64,000 nt of DNA from CAYMGQ01 sp964390055 (GCA_964390055.1 CAYMGQ010000003.1:62001-126000); one strand, 5' to 3'; shown: positions 1 through 8,707, counted from the stretch's first letter. The notes: generated from the letters alone by a model not told the origin. Numbers and translations: made by a program.

Positions 1-348
1 AAAATAATCATTTGCAAGCTTAATTGCGAAGTTTATCTCATCTTCCTTCTCAAAAAGATGGATATATTTCTTGATCTTATCAGGACTTATACCTTTTTTA
101 GTAAGTTCTAATTCAAGCAATTTAATTCCTTTTTTTCCTTGTGCAAGAGTATAATTTATATAATTGCTAATAAACTCCTTGTCATTAATATAACCAATTT
201 CTTTTAACCTGTCTATAACTCTAGTGATTATGTCTAAATCGAAGCTTTTTCCTTTTAAATATTTTTTCATCTCATACTCTGTCCTAGACCTATAGGACAA
301 ATACCTAATCGCAACATTCAGCGCTTTAGAGTATTGGCTGCCATCCAT
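1..348 (-). CDS. recX: RecX family regulatory protein (3' end cut by window edge)
   Basis: The first 116 codons are visible and the gene runs off the left edge. Residues 1-116 are helical and lysine-rich, with the RecX-type three-helix repeat pattern (a YLSYRSRTEYEMKKYL stretch near residue 15, then DRLKEIGYINDKEFISNY near 45). RecX proteins bind RecA filaments and modulate recombination and SOS induction. The ATG at 348 was chosen because GGGAGG lies about 10 bases upstream and the ATG at 353 is followed at once by a stop. It diverges from the SteA-like gene. Assignment is by recognition of the repeat pattern only. Confidence 0.75.
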   Translation of the reverse strand, partial: MDGSQYSKALNVAIRYLSYRSRTEYEMKKYLKGKSFDLDIITRVIDRLKEIGYINDKEFISNYINYTLAQGKKGIKLLELELTKKGISPDKIKKYIHLFEKEDEINFAIKLANDYF

Positions 349-504
349 TACATATCTACCTCCCAATATTTAGGATCCTTTATAAGAATTATAATAACTA
401 AATTTACCCTATTAATCAAATATAAATATAGTAAATTACTTAAGCATTTTTATATTACTTATTGCAAATACTAATCTAAGTTATATATAAAGGAGGTAAC
501 AGGC

Positions 505-1626
505 TTGGTAATTAAAGCCCCAGTTAAGATAGACAAAATAACAAAAAGATTGGTAAATAAAATAGAACGGGGCGATATAGCCATAATATTCCATAAAGAT
601 ATAGATGAAATAGCTGCTAATTCGTTAATCGATAAAAAAGTGTCTGCAGTAATTAATTGTAAAAGTTCTATTAGTGGCAGGTATCCAAATTTGGGCCCTA
701 GCATACTGCACAAATCAAAGATAAGAATCTTTGATTTGAAAGATGGAAATCTTTTGGACACTGTAATAGATAATGACATTATAACTCTAGATAAAAATAA
801 TATTTTTTTAAATAATAAAGTAATAGGAACAGTTAAGGAATTGACTGGAAATGACATCTGCAAAAAAATGAAAATTGCCGAACAAAATATTGAGCTAGAA
901 TTGGAGAAGTTTATTGATAATACATTGAAATATGCCCATAAAGAAAAGGAAATTATTCTAGGCGATTTGCAAATACCAAATATAAAAACTCCTATTAGAA
1001 ATAAGCAAGTTCTTGTAGTAGTTAGGGGTAATAATTATCGGGAAGACCTGAGCGCAATATTAACTTATATTAAGGATATAAATCCAGTACTTATAGGAGT
1101 TGATGGTGGTGGCGATGCATTATTAGAATTTGGCCTTGTTCCTGACATAATTATAGGAGATATGGATAGTGTTAGTGATAATTGTCTAATGTTATGCAAT
1201 GAAATTATAGTTCATGGTTATCTTAATGGTGATGCACCAGGATTAAAGAGAATTGAGGCATTGGACTTAACTGCTTCCGTCTTCGCAGCTCCGGGTACTA
1301 GTGAGGATATAGCCATGCTACTGGCCTATGACAAAGGGGCCGATTTAATCGTAGCAGTTGGTACCCATACCAACATGATTGATTTTTTAGAAAAAGGCCG
1401 TAAAGGTATGTCAAGTACTTTCCTAGTAAGGTTAAAAGTTGGATACAAACTTTTAGATGCTAAAGGTGTAAGCAAACTCTATAAGAATAATTTCAAATCA
1501 CATTATTTTTTGTATATCTTTATAGCTGGGTTAATTCCTATATTAATAATATTACTTACCTCCCAATCTTTGATTAATTTGCTAAGACTATTATTTATTA
1601 GATTTAAAATGATCTCAAGTCTTTAA
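505..1626 (+). CDS. SteA-like protein (thiamin pyrophosphokinase-like catalytic domain plus C-terminal membrane hairpin)
   Basis: 373 aa. It resembles the SteA family, described in actinobacteria as a cytokinetic ring protein paired with SteB. The middle carries a thiamin-pyrophosphokinase-like nucleotide-binding signature: VDGGGDALLEFG around residues 199-210 and GDMDSV around 218-223. A GTSEDIAMLLAY segment (about 264-275) and a hydrophobic segment near residues 332-356 follow, consistent with membrane anchoring. The start is TTG at 505, with AGGAGGT seven bases upstream. It is followed 12 bp later by the SteB-like gene, so the pair is almost certainly co-transcribed. The exact reaction is unknown. 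A role at the division or sporulation septum is inference from the family. Confidence 0.75.
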   Translation: MVIKAPVKIDKITKRLVNKIERGDIAIIFHKDIDEIAANSLIDKKVSAVINCKSSISGRYPNLGPSILHKSKIRIFDLKDGNLLDTVIDNDIITLDKNNIFLNNKVIGTVKELTGNDICKKMKIAEQNIELELEKFIDNTLKYAHKEKEIILGDLQIPNIKTPIRNKQVLVVVRGNNYREDLSAILTYIKDINPVLIGVDGGGDALLEFGLVPDIIIGDMDSVSDNCLMLCNEIIVHGYLNGDAPGLKRIEALDLTASVFAAPGTSEDIAMLLAYDKGADLIVAVGTHTNMIDFLEKGRKGMSSTFLVRLKVGYKLLDAKGVSKLYKNNFKSHYFLYIFIAGLIPILIILLTSQSLINLLRLLFIRFKMISSL

Positions 1627-1638
1627 AGAGGTGGATTA

Positions 1639-2541
1639 ATGATTCTTGATATAAGATATTATATAATTACCCTAACCGCTATATTTATATCTATAGCAAT
1701 AGGGGTATTAATAGGTTTTAATATGAATGGCCAAGAACTGCTCCTGGAACAACAACGACAACTAGCGGAAAATCTTGAAAGCAGATTTGATGAACTGCAA
1801 TTTGAAAATAGTAATTTGAAAGATGCAATTGAAGCTATGAAAATAGAAAAGAAATATACGGAAGAATTTATGGAAAAAGCCTATTATACAATAATCAATA
1901 ATCAATTAATAAATCAAAACATAGCTATAATTCAAACAACTGAGCATTTTTATTATGATCATATTATTCAAACATTAAAAGATGCTGGTGCTATCATACC
2001 GGCTCACATACTATTTACTGATAAAATAAATAATATAGAACAAGATGATTTAGATAGGATAGAAAGCAAATTAAATATTAACCTTAAAAGGCAAAACTTT
2101 GCTCAAATTTTAAGTGAGGATATTTTTAATCTAGTAGCACATAGTGTCGAATCTAACCTATTAAATATCCTGATAGAATACGAGTTTGTTAAAATACTAT
2201 ATAAGGAGGACTATGTTGCACCTACTGACAAAATTATTATAGCTGGGGGAAGCTATCATGTAAAAAATCAAATGAGCCTACTTATGGAAACAAATATTGT
2301 TAAAACAATTACGTCAAATAACATGCGTATTATAGGGGTAGAGCGTTTAGAAACACCCTATTCATCAATTCCTTTATATAAGAAACTTGGCATTTCAACA
2401 ATTGATAATGTCAATACCTTATTAGGCCGTATATCCTTAGTTTTGGTAGCTAATGGTATTGACGGTTATTTTGGTGAGGGTGCCTTTTCTGAAGAACTAA
2501 TCCCCCTAAATATGCCAAAGGAAGTAGATATAATTGAATAA
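1639..2541 (+). CDS. SteB/MctB-like membrane protein (labelled 'copper transporter' in databases)
   Basis: 300 aa. A single N-terminal transmembrane segment (about residues 5-26) is followed by a coiled coil (about 30-75, with LEQQRQLAENLESRFDEL and repeats of E, L and K) and a globular extracytoplasmic domain. This is the architecture of the MctB/SteB family, which received a copper-transporter name from mycobacterial MctB. Nothing in the sequence shows metal transport: there is one membrane span and no obvious Cys/His clusters. The gene lies between the SteA-like gene and a glycosyltransferase and overlaps the latter by 8 bp, so a partner role for SteA is the better reading. ATG at 1639 has an AGAGGTGG ribosome site. 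Confidence 0.72.
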   Translation: MILDIRYYIITLTAIFISIAIGVLIGFNMNGQELLLEQQRQLAENLESRFDELQFENSNLKDAIEAMKIEKKYTEEFMEKAYYTIINNQLINQNIAIIQTTEHFYYDHIIQTLKDAGAIIPAHILFTDKINNIEQDDLDRIESKLNINLKRQNFAQILSEDIFNLVAHSVESNLLNILIEYEFVKILYKEDYVAPTDKIIIAGGSYHVKNQMSLLMETNIVKTITSNNMRIIGVERLETPYSSIPLYKKLGISTIDNVNTLLGRISLVLVANGIDGYFGEGAFSEELIPLNMPKEVDIIE

Positions 2542-3202
2542 AACTATATCAGTAATTGTACCGGCTTTTAACGAAGAAATGAGAATAGCTAGCACTCTGA
2601 AAACCCTCCAGAGAGTTAAGCCAGCATTAAACATTATAGTTATTGATGATGGCTCCACTGATACTACAGTAGAGAAAGTTGCAAAGTTTAACAATATAAG
2701 TCTAATTAAAAATAAAAAAAATATGGGCAAGGGCTATGCATTAAAGATAGGTACCGAAAGTATAATAGATGAATCAGACATAATCGTATATCTGGATGCT
2801 GACATTCAGGAAAGTGCTAATGAGGTATACAGGCTGATCAATCCCATAGTAGAAAATGAGGCTGATGTAACGGTTGCTAAGTTTCCAGCTAGCACAAAGA
2901 AAGGAGGCTTTGGTCTAGTTAAAACCCTCGCTAGGTATGGTGTATATTATAAAACTGGAGTTAAATTATCCTGTGCCCTATCTGGCCAAAGGGGATTTAA
3001 AAAAGAAGTGTTACAAAACATTAACCTTGATTATCAAGGGTTTGAAGTAGAACTAGGTATGATAATTGACATTATCAACAATAATTATAAGGTAAGGGAG
3101 GTGGATGTAAATATGTACCACAATATAACTGGCAGAGACCTAAAAGGTTTTTTACATAGAGGCAAACAATTTTACCATATATTTAAATTATTGTTTTATT
3201 AG
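2534..3202 (+). CDS. Glycosyltransferase family 2 (polyprenyl-phosphate glycosyltransferase type)
   Basis: 222 aa GT-A fold enzyme. The nucleotide-binding DDGSTD is at residues 38-43 and the metal-binding LDAD is at 87-90; the N-terminus IVPAFNEE is typical of dolichol/undecaprenyl-phosphate mannosyl- or glucosyltransferases. There is no C-terminal membrane domain, so it is a soluble or membrane-peripheral catalytic unit. It starts at TTG 2534 inside the end of the SteB-like gene, with AGGAAG upstream, indicating translational coupling. The neighbouring polyprenyl-phosphate sugar-1-phosphate transferase suggests both act on a lipid-linked saccharide; the donor sugar cannot be read from sequence. 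Confidence 0.85.
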   Translation: MNKTISVIVPAFNEEMRIASTLKTLQRVKPALNIIVIDDGSTDTTVEKVAKFNNISLIKNKKNMGKGYALKIGTESIIDESDIIVYLDADIQESANEVYRLINPIVENEADVTVAKFPASTKKGGFGLVKTLARYGVYYKTGVKLSCALSGQRGFKKEVLQNINLDYQGFEVELGMIIDIINNNYKVREVDVNMYHNITGRDLKGFLHRGKQFYHIFKLLFY

Positions 3203-3217
3203 TAGGGGGAAGTTTAG

Positions 3218-4027
3218 ATGAATATCCTGTATTTAATATTTAGTGGGTTAATAACATATTTTATAATGCCCTACATTATACAAATGCTGCTTAAAGCAGG
3301 AGCAGTCCAGACAAATTATGCTAACAAACAGATACCAAGTGCTATTGGCATAGCTCTGGTTCCTGTTATGCTAGTTAACTTTATACTTTTTTTAATATTG
3401 AATCAATACAGTCATTTCACATTTGTTGTTTTCATTTTAGCTATAACTGTCATGACACTGGTTGGTGCTATAGATGACTTTTTAGGTAACAAAAATATTT
3501 CCGGTCTCAAAGGGCATTTAAAGAGTTTTTGGAATGGTAAAATAACCACTGGTTTTCTGAAAGCATTTATCGGCGGACTATTATCGTGTATAATAAGTAT
3601 GATATTTTCTAATTCCATAAAACATTTTATTGTAAATGTCCCCCTTATCGCATTGTGTACCAATTTTTTAAATCTTATGGACTTAAGGCCTGGCAGGGCA
3701 ATTAAAGGATTTCTAGCCCTATCTGCTATATATATCAAAACGGGTATAAATGAAATAGATCAAATTATTTTTTTTTGTATAATAGGGTTTTGCATTTCCT
3801 GTATTCCTTACGATTTACAACAAAAGGGCATGTTAGGGGATGCTGGGTCAAACTCATTAGGTGTAAGTCTTGGTATAGGTGCTGCCATAAGTTTTTCTAT
3901 CGGTATAAAATGTATACTCTTATTAATTCTAATACTTGTCCATTTGCTCGCGGAGAAATATTCTCTTTCAAAAATTATAGAAAACAATTCTATTTTAAAT
4001 TATATCGATCAAATTGGTAGATATTAA
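3218..4027 (+). CDS. Short MraY/WecA-like polyprenyl-phosphate sugar-1-phosphate transferase
   Basis: 269 aa polytopic membrane protein of the MraY/WecA/TagO superfamily (GT4-type). The DD pair is at residues 86-87 (AIDDFLGN), followed by a cytoplasmic lysine-rich loop and GDAGSN at about 207-212. In place of the usual catalytic NxxN...DGLDGLA region it has NLMDLRPGRA at about 152-161, and it lacks the basic His motif near the C-terminus of MraY. It is shorter than MraY or WecA (about 320-360 aa). The final helix ends in a charged stretch (LLAEKYSLSKIIENN). Spacing of 15 bp from the GT2 gene and 20 bp to the DUF3866 gene supports one operon. Substrate unknown. Confidence 0.75.
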   Translation: MNILYLIFSGLITYFIMPYIIQMLLKAGAVQTNYANKQIPSAIGIALVPVMLVNFILFLILNQYSHFTFVVFILAITVMTLVGAIDDFLGNKNISGLKGHLKSFWNGKITTGFLKAFIGGLLSCIISMIFSNSIKHFIVNVPLIALCTNFLNLMDLRPGRAIKGFLALSAIYIKTGINEIDQIIFFCIIGFCISCIPYDLQQKGMLGDAGSNSLGVSLGIGAAISFSIGIKCILLLILILVHLLAEKYSLSKIIENNSILNYIDQIGRY

Positions 4028-4047
4028 AATATTAAGGAGAAATACCA

Positions 4048-5130
4048 ATGATTAATATGGATACAGGGAAAGTTATCAAAATATTAGAAAATACCAAGGA
4101 ACGAACTAAGGTCCTTATTGAGTTAGATGGGAAAATAAACCCAGCAATTAATTATAATTACATAACAGGTAATATAAAAATTAATGATATAGTTTTATTA
4201 AACACTACAGCTGTTGATTTAAACTTGGGGACCGGGGGATATCATTTTATTATATATAATTTTAGCTATCTATATAAAGGCTCTAAAAGAGAAGGACATA
4301 TTATTAAATGTAGATATCACCCTCTACAATTAAGAGTTTTAGCAGCAGAGGAAGAAGGTAGTCCTTATCATAATATATTTGCCGATTTTAACACTTTAAA
4401 TCGTTTTCCGGTTATAGTGGGCACACTTCATAGTATGCTAGCCCCAACAGTTGCAACTATAAAGTATATAGATGAGAATATAAAAATTGCCTATATTATG
4501 ACCGATGCGGCTTCATTACCAATATATTTTAGTGATAGTGTCTATGAACTAAAAGCTAAAGGGTTACTTGATACAACAATAACGGTGGGACACGCTTTTG
4601 GTGGTGATATAGAAACAGTTACTATTTACAATGGTATAATTGCGGCAAAACATATTGCCCACTGTGATATCGCTATAGTTACAATGGGCCCTGGTATAGT
4701 TGGAACTAGCACACCATATGGATTTACGGGCATAGAACAGGGTTATATATTAGATATAATTAATGATTTGGGTGGAATACCCATCGGAATACCCAGATTA
4801 AGTTTCGCTGATTCCAGAGAAAGACACAAGGGAATTAGTCATCATAGTTTAACCGTTTTTGGAAAAGTAATGAAAACAAGATGCGACCTGATCCTTCCCA
4901 CGTTAGATAAAAACAGGGCAAAATACATCTATGAACAACTAAAAAACTTGAAAATTAATAATAAACATAATATTATTGAAGTAAGCGGCAATATCTTATA
5001 CAAGGTTATAAAAAAGCATAATTTAAATTTTAACACAATGGGGCGGGGATTTTTTGATGATCCTGACTTTTTTATAACGTGTGGAGCTGCAGGATTATAT
5101 GGATATGGGAGGATAAATATTAATAATTAG
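4048..5130 (+). CDS. DUF3866 family protein
   Basis: 360 aa soluble protein of a conserved but uncharacterised Firmicutes/Actinobacteria family. Visible features are an N-terminal beta-rich part (residues 1-75), a central Rossmann-like stretch with VGTLHSMLAPTVATIKY near 130 and ITVGHAFGGDIETV near 180, and a glycine-rich MGPGIVGTSTPYGFTG around 220. It is the last gene of the SteA/SteB/GT2/MraY-like cluster; after it comes a 117-bp AT-rich gap. ATG 4048 has AAGGAG upstream. I cannot assign a function. Its constant company with SteA-type genes is the main clue. Confidence 0.7.
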   Translation: MINMDTGKVIKILENTKERTKVLIELDGKINPAINYNYITGNIKINDIVLLNTTAVDLNLGTGGYHFIIYNFSYLYKGSKREGHIIKCRYHPLQLRVLAAEEEGSPYHNIFADFNTLNRFPVIVGTLHSMLAPTVATIKYIDENIKIAYIMTDAASLPIYFSDSVYELKAKGLLDTTITVGHAFGGDIETVTIYNGIIAAKHIAHCDIAIVTMGPGIVGTSTPYGFTGIEQGYILDIINDLGGIPIGIPRLSFADSRERHKGISHHSLTVFGKVMKTRCDLILPTLDKNRAKYIYEQLKNLKINNKHNIIEVSGNILYKVIKKHNLNFNTMGRGFFDDPDFFITCGAAGLYGYGRININN

Positions 5131-5247
5131 TTTTCATATCTACCTCATATTATATTATTTATATAATTAGCAAGTAAATCCATATAAAATCCATCGGACA
5201 GGTTTTAATTATAAATTTAAATGTTTTAAGGAGGAGGCCATGGTTCA

Positions 5248-5784
5248 ATGCCTATCGAGGAAAAAACTCTAAAATCAGAACGAATTTACGAGGGAAAGAT
5301 AATAAATTTACGTGTAGACACTGTGGAACTACCCAATCAAAAATATTCAAAACGAGAAATAGTTGAACATGGGGGTGCGGTTGGAATACTGGCTATCACA
5401 GGAGAACAAAAAATTATTTTAGTAAAACAATTTAGAAAGCCTGTTGAGGAGGCCATAATTGAAATACCCGCTGGTAGGGTGGAAGCAAATGAAAGTCCTA
5501 AGGAATGCGCTTTAAGGGAACTTAAAGAAGAAACCGGTTTTACTGCAACTAATATTAAGAAGATTTTAGAATTTTATACTACACCTGGTTTTTCAAATGA
5601 AATTATGCATATTTATTTAGCAATGAATCCACAGAAAGGGACACCACAACCTGATGAAGATGAAAATATAAAAATAATTTACCTGGATATTAAAGATGCA
5701 ATACATAAAATTATCAAGGGCAAAATTAAGGATAGTAAAACTATATTATCTATATTAGCCTATGATAGACATTTAAATATGTAA
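5248..5784 (+). CDS. Nudix hydrolase, ADP-ribose pyrophosphatase type
   Basis: 178 aa. A complete Nudix box begins at G76: G, five residues, E, seven residues, REL, then KEETGF. ADP-ribose pyrophosphatases (NudF/YqkG family) cleave ADP-ribose to AMP and ribose 5-phosphate; the HGGAVGIL and VKQFRKPVEEAIIEIPAG segments before the box match that subfamily. The start at 5248 has GGAGGAGG about 12 bases upstream; an earlier ATG at 5239 is in another frame. It lies between the SteA cluster and spoIIM, the usual place of this gene in Clostridia. Confidence 0.9.
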   Translation: MPIEEKTLKSERIYEGKIINLRVDTVELPNQKYSKREIVEHGGAVGILAITGEQKIILVKQFRKPVEEAIIEIPAGRVEANESPKECALRELKEETGFTATNIKKILEFYTTPGFSNEIMHIYLAMNPQKGTPQPDEDENIKIIYLDIKDAIHKIIKGKIKDSKTILSILAYDRHLNM

Positions 5785-5803
5785 AAATACAAAGTAATAA
5801 AAT

Positions 5804-5851
5804 CCCCATATTATGCATATTGATTTTATATCAATGCTCTTAAGCTGGGGA
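5804..5851 (+). promoter_or_regulatory. Inverted repeat covering the spoIIM ribosome-binding site
   Basis: CCCC (5804-5807) can pair with GGGG of the Shine-Dalgarno sequence (5847-5850), and ATTGAT (5819-5824) with ATCAAT (5830-5835) inside it. A CATATTAT motif (5806-5813) resembles a sigma-E -10 element, but no convincing -35 was seen. A fold that hides the ribosome site, or just chance pairing, are both possible. Confidence 0.3.
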
Positions 5852-5861
5852 GGTTCTAGAT

Positions 5862-6488
5862 ATGTACAATGAATTTGTAAAAGCTGTTAGAAGACATATA
5901 AAGGAAAATTTAATTGTATATTCTATGGTTCTCTTATGTTTTTTAATAGGTAGTTCAGTTGGTGCTTTTACCACTAAAATTATAGATAAACATCAAAAAG
6001 AACAGTTGTTTTTTTACTTAAAAGATTTTTTCCAGGTTATTCATAATAATGAATTGAATAATTTGGATATATTAAAACAAACCCTAATCAATAATATTCA
6101 ATTAATAATTCTAAATTGGCTTGTAGGAACTCTTATAATAACAGCACCTATAGCATTAATAGTAGTTGCATTTAAAGGATTTTTAATAGGCTTTACAACC
6201 AGTATATTAATAGAAAAGTTTAATTTCTTGGGAGGATTAATATTTTTATTTGGTATATTACCACAAAACATAATTTTAATACCATCCTTTATTTTTAGTG
6301 CTGTTACAACATTGACCTTTTCAAGTTCTTTTATAAAAAATAAAATTCGCAACCCCAAAGAAACAAGTTATTCCAAAGGATATTTTTTATATAGTTATTT
6401 ATTTATAATAATAATGCTATTTATATTTATAGGATCAATAATAGAAAGTTATATAGCACCCATATTTATTAGAATCCTTTCAGTGTAA
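5862..6488 (+). CDS. spoIIM: Stage II sporulation protein M
   Basis: 208 aa polytopic membrane protein with about five hydrophobic segments (near residues 17-38, 85-108, 112-130, 135-155 and 178-205). SpoIIM, with SpoIID and SpoIIP, forms the DMP complex that thins septal peptidoglycan and drives engulfment of the forespore. The pattern GLILGTxxG-like ends and the C-terminal SYIAP segment match the family. ATG 5862 has GGGGAGG upstream. It sits between the Nudix gene and xerD, a gene order seen in many Clostridia and Bacilli. A SpoIID-domain protein is also encoded in the window. Confidence 0.88.
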   Translation: MYNEFVKAVRRHIKENLIVYSMVLLCFLIGSSVGAFTTKIIDKHQKEQLFFYLKDFFQVIHNNELNNLDILKQTLINNIQLIILNWLVGTLIITAPIALIVVAFKGFLIGFTTSILIEKFNFLGGLIFLFGILPQNIILIPSFIFSAVTTLTFSSSFIKNKIRNPKETSYSKGYFLYSYLFIIIMLFIFIGSIIESYIAPIFIRILSV

Positions 6489-6585
6489 GGTCAATTAAGC
6501 CAGGAATATAAGTATTTTAAAATCTTTGCAGGAATTATTTGAAATTTGTTGAATTGTTTTTGTAGTGATATTAAAGGGAGAATAA

Positions 6586-7473
6586 ATGATGAAGCAACTC
6601 TTAGAAAGCTATATAACCTATTTGACTAATGAACGGCAACTATCCAATAATACTTTGGAATCATATTCCAGAGATTTAAAGCAGTACTTTATCTATTTAG
6701 AGGAAAGGCAAATCAATGACTTAAACTATACAAATAAAACAACAGTTATTACCTATTTGGTAAATTTGCAAAACAAGGGTAGAGCAGTATCAACTATTTC
6801 AAGAAATATAGCTTCCATTAGGGGACTTTACCAATACTTGTTACATAGGGGGCTTGTTTCGATAGACCCTACTCTTAATCTACAAACTCCAAAACCTTCA
6901 AAAAAAACACCCAGCATTCTAACACTTGATGAAGTTGATAGACTCTTGAATTTGCCCAAAAGCTCCACCAAAAAAGGGGTAAGGGATAAGGCTATGCTTG
7001 AGCTACTATACGCAACTGGTATAAGGGTAACTGAGTTAATCTCGCTTAAACTTGGAGATATCAACCTAAAATTAGGCTATATCAAATGCACTAGCTTATC
7101 AAAGGAAAGAATCATTCCTATGGGAACAATGGCATTACAAGCCTTGGAAGAATATATAGCCAATACAAGAAAGTATTTGGTCAAGAATAAAAACACTAAA
7201 TACCTTTTTTTAAATATGCAGGGTGGACAACTCACTAGACAGGGCTTTTGGAAAATTATTAAAACTTATACTAATAAATCAAATATAGACAAAACCATAA
7301 CCCCACAAACTTTAAGGCATTCATTTGCAACTCATATGGTTCAAAATGGAGCGGACCTTAAATCGGTTCAAGAGCTTCTTGGTCATTCGGACATTTCTAC
7401 CACCCAAATATATGCCAATATTACTAGAAATAAGATTAAAGACGTATATGACAAAACTCATCCTAGGGCCTGA
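6586..7473 (+). CDS. xerD: Tyrosine recombinase XerD (with His-to-Gln in the HxxR motif)
   Basis: 295 aa. An N-terminal SAM-like core-binding domain (residues 1-90) is followed by the catalytic domain. Xer recombinases resolve chromosome dimers at dif. Catalytic residues visible are Arg147 (GIRVTEL), Lys173, Arg244 (TPQTLRHSF), His267 (LLGHSD) and Tyr276 (TTQIYANI). The first His of HxxR, normally TPHTLRH, is Gln here (codon CAA). The start may be ATG 6586 or 6589; GGGAG fits the second slightly better. Upstream of deoB as in Bacillus subtilis (ripX-drm-punA-dacF), which supports orthology. Confidence 0.87.
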   Translation: MMKQLLESYITYLTNERQLSNNTLESYSRDLKQYFIYLEERQINDLNYTNKTTVITYLVNLQNKGRAVSTISRNIASIRGLYQYLLHRGLVSIDPTLNLQTPKPSKKTPSILTLDEVDRLLNLPKSSTKKGVRDKAMLELLYATGIRVTELISLKLGDINLKLGYIKCTSLSKERIIPMGTMALQALEEYIANTRKYLVKNKNTKYLFLNMQGGQLTRQGFWKIIKTYTNKSNIDKTITPQTLRHSFATHMVQNGADLKSVQELLGHSDISTTQIYANITRNKIKDVYDKTHPRA

Positions 7474-7490
7474 TTTAGGGCCTATTTAAT
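7464..7490 (+). terminator. Weak stem-loop after xerD
   Basis: TAGGGCCT (7464-7471) pairs with AGGGCCTA (7477-7484) except for one G-G mismatch, followed by TTTAATTATT. The U-tract is poor, so this may only attenuate transcription into deoB. Confidence 0.35.
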
Positions 7491-7534
7491 TATTATAATT
7501 TATTAAATATATAGTCAAAAGGGAGATGTCATTC

Positions 7535-8707
7535 ATGATTAATAGAGTATTAATATTAATAATAGATAGTTTTGGTATTGGGGCTTTGCCTGATGCAATT
7601 GATTTTGGTGACGAAGGGGCTAACACCTTGGGTAATATTGTGAAAAATGAAGGCCCTATCTCTTTACCTAACCTACAAAAACTAGGTATAGGAAATATAG
7701 ATAATATAGAAGGTGTCAGGAAAATTGAAAAGCCTATAGGTGCCTATGGCAAATCTCTGCAAGCATCTTTGGGGAAGGACACTACAACAGGGCATTGGGA
7801 AATAGCTGGTCTTCACATTGCCAAACCATTTAAGACTTACCCCAATGGCTTTCCTACAGATATAATAAGGAAATTCGAAAAACTAATTGGCCGAAAGGTT
7901 CTAGGCAATAAACCTGCATCGGGCACAGTAATTATAGAAGAATTAGGTGAAGAACACTTGCTTACAGGCAACCCTATAGTATATACATCTGCCGATAGTG
8001 TTTTTCAAATAGCGGCCCATGAAAATATAATACCGTTAAAAGAACTTTATCATATATGTAAAGTAGCACGTAAAATTATGACTAATGAGCATGCCGTAGC
8101 TAGAGTAATAGCTAGACCCTTTATAGGGGAGATTGGTCAGTTTACCAGAACTTCCAATAGACGTGATTTTTCCCTTAACCCCCCAGAAAAAACCCTTCTC
8201 GATATAGCTAAAGATAGTGGCTTAGATGTTATAGGTATTGGTAAAATTAAAGATATATTCAATGGACAAGGTATTACTAACTCAGTTCATACTAGTGACA
8301 ATATGGAAGGTATCGATAGAACAATTGAATTTTTGAAGCGAAAAAGCCAAGGTATTATATTTACAAATCTTGTAGATTTTGATTCCAAATATGGCCATAG
8401 AAGAAATCCCATTGGATACAAAACAGCCCTAGAGGAGATGGATGCTAGACTACCAGAAATATTTAAAAATCTAAAAGACAATGACATAATGATTATAAGC
8501 GCAGATCACGGAAATGATCCCACCTTTAAGGGGACTGATCATACAAGGGAATACATCCCAATTCTAGTATATGGAAAATTTGTAATCAATAATATAAATC
8601 TTGGCACCAGGGAGACTTTTGCAGATATTGCCGCCACAATATCCGATATTCTTGGTATTCCTAGCACTAATCATGGCACAAGTTTCAAAAATAAGATTCT
8701 AAAATAA
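7535..8707 (+). CDS. deoB: Phosphopentomutase
   Basis: 390 aa. Interconverts (deoxy)ribose 1-phosphate and 5-phosphate, linking nucleoside phosphorolysis to the pentose pathway. Alkaline-phosphatase-fold metal ligands are visible: D11 in IIDSFGIGALPD, the phosphorylated threonine region KDTTTGHWE near residue 85, and SADHGNDPTF plus GTDHTREY near the C-terminus. The start at 7535 was chosen over an in-frame ATG at 7526 because the GGGAG ribosome site runs straight into that earlier ATG. It heads a four-gene salvage operon with both purine and pyrimidine nucleoside phosphorylases. Confidence 0.95.
   Translation: MINRVLILIIDSFGIGALPDAIDFGDEGANTLGNIVKNEGPISLPNLQKLGIGNIDNIEGVRKIEKPIGAYGKSLQASLGKDTTTGHWEIAGLHIAKPFKTYPNGFPTDIIRKFEKLIGRKVLGNKPASGTVIIEELGEEHLLTGNPIVYTSADSVFQIAAHENIIPLKELYHICKVARKIMTNEHAVARVIARPFIGEIGQFTRTSNRRDFSLNPPEKTLLDIAKDSGLDVIGIGKIKDIFNGQGITNSVHTSDNMEGIDRTIEFLKRKSQGIIFTNLVDFDSKYGHRRNPIGYKTALEEMDARLPEIFKNLKDNDIMIISADHGNDPTFKGTDHTREYIPILVYGKFVINNINLGTRETFADIAATISDILGIPSTNHGTSFKNKILK

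Noticed and set aside
1639..2541. Copper transporter
   Set aside because: The family label comes from MctB; one membrane helix, a coiled coil and no metal-ligand clusters do not support copper transport. SteB-like partner of SteA fits context better.
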